Assembly (NCBI GenBank): GCA_010031985.1
Contig: RGYP01000119.1
Span: 1 to 6,031 of the forward strand
DNA: 6,031 nucleotides
Direction of reading: 5' to 3'
Source: Gammaproteobacteria bacterium
GTDB taxonomy: Bacteria; Pseudomonadota; Gammaproteobacteria; Steroidobacterales; Steroidobacteraceae
In this document: piece by piece, positions 5,950-6,031 of the stretch
Position numbering within the stretch: position 1 is the first letter of the stretch
How the letters are laid out: every line of letters starts with the position of its first letter
Position numbers and translations under genes: made by a program
The notes under the pieces: generated by a model
Database searches by the model: none
The model's input: the letters and a program-made list of their open reading frames with translations, nothing else
What the model was told of the DNA's origin: nothing

Positions 5950-6031
5950 ATGGAAGATGTGCTGAATTCTTTGACCGGAGACCTGCGGGTTGCCTTGCTC
6001 GTGCTCGGCGGGATAGTGCTGCTCTTGATCG
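5950..6031 (+). CDS. zipA: Probable cell division protein ZipA, N-terminal fragment
   Basis: The first 27 codons of a gene cut by the right edge read MEDVLNSLTGDL followed by the hydrophobic stretch VALLVLGGIVLLLI. A very short N-terminal segment running straight into a membrane helix matches ZipA, which is anchored in the inner membrane by its N-terminus. ZipA ties FtsZ filaments to the membrane at the division site through its C-terminal domain, which is not visible here. Position supports the call: zipA directly after smc, and before ligA, is a common gammaproteobacterial order. ATG 5950 is the only start, because TGA 5929-5931 closes the frame upstream. No strong Shine-Dalgarno is seen; GGAG (5933-5936) is 13 bases away. 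Any other protein with an N-terminal membrane anchor would look the same over this length. Confidence 0.72.
   Translation, partial: MEDVLNSLTGDLRVALLVLGGIVLLLI

Noticed and set aside
1..6031. Mobile elements, CRISPR arrays, defence or toxin genes
   Set aside because: Every stretch is accounted for by core genes or short spacers. No repeat-spacer pattern, transposase motif or tRNA-like fold was seen.

Overview
The window is GC-rich, densely packed chromosomal DNA that looks like a proteobacterium, most likely a gammaproteobacterium. The reasons are a DksA core very close to the E. coli protein, the dksA-gluQ gene pair, and an smc gene followed by a ZipA-like membrane protein, an order familiar from Pseudomonas and Xanthomonas relatives. 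The lysine/alanine-rich extension on DksA and its degenerate zinc finger suggest a lineage outside the enterics. A species cannot be named from this sequence. All genes look like core functions. I see no insertion sequence, prophage, CRISPR array, tRNA or rRNA.

Layout: (1) 1-154, plus strand, the last 51 codons of polynucleotide phosphorylase (pnp), ending in its S1 domain. (2) 151-2308, minus strand, a three-gene block transcribed queF > dksA > gluQ. queF and gluQ both serve the tRNA modification queuosine: QueF makes the precursor preQ1, and GluQ-RS glutamylates finished queuosine on tRNA-Asp. dksA, the RNA polymerase cofactor of the stringent response, lies between them. gluQ has no ATG, GTG or TTG start that keeps its ATP-binding motif. 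The only start codon that does is a CTG overlapping the dksA stop. The gluQ and pnp stop codons overlap tail to tail, and a good candidate pnp terminator lies inside gluQ. (3) 2309-2394, a short divergent control region. (4) 2395-5895, plus strand, a complete smc chromosome-condensation ATPase. (5) 5950 to the right edge, the start of a single-pass membrane protein, probably the cell-division protein ZipA.

No new system of the defence or mobile-element kind is visible. The observations most worth following up are the gluQ start and its coupling to dksA, the queF-dksA-gluQ arrangement, the Cys-poor and Lys-rich DksA, and the overlapping convergent ends of pnp and gluQ.
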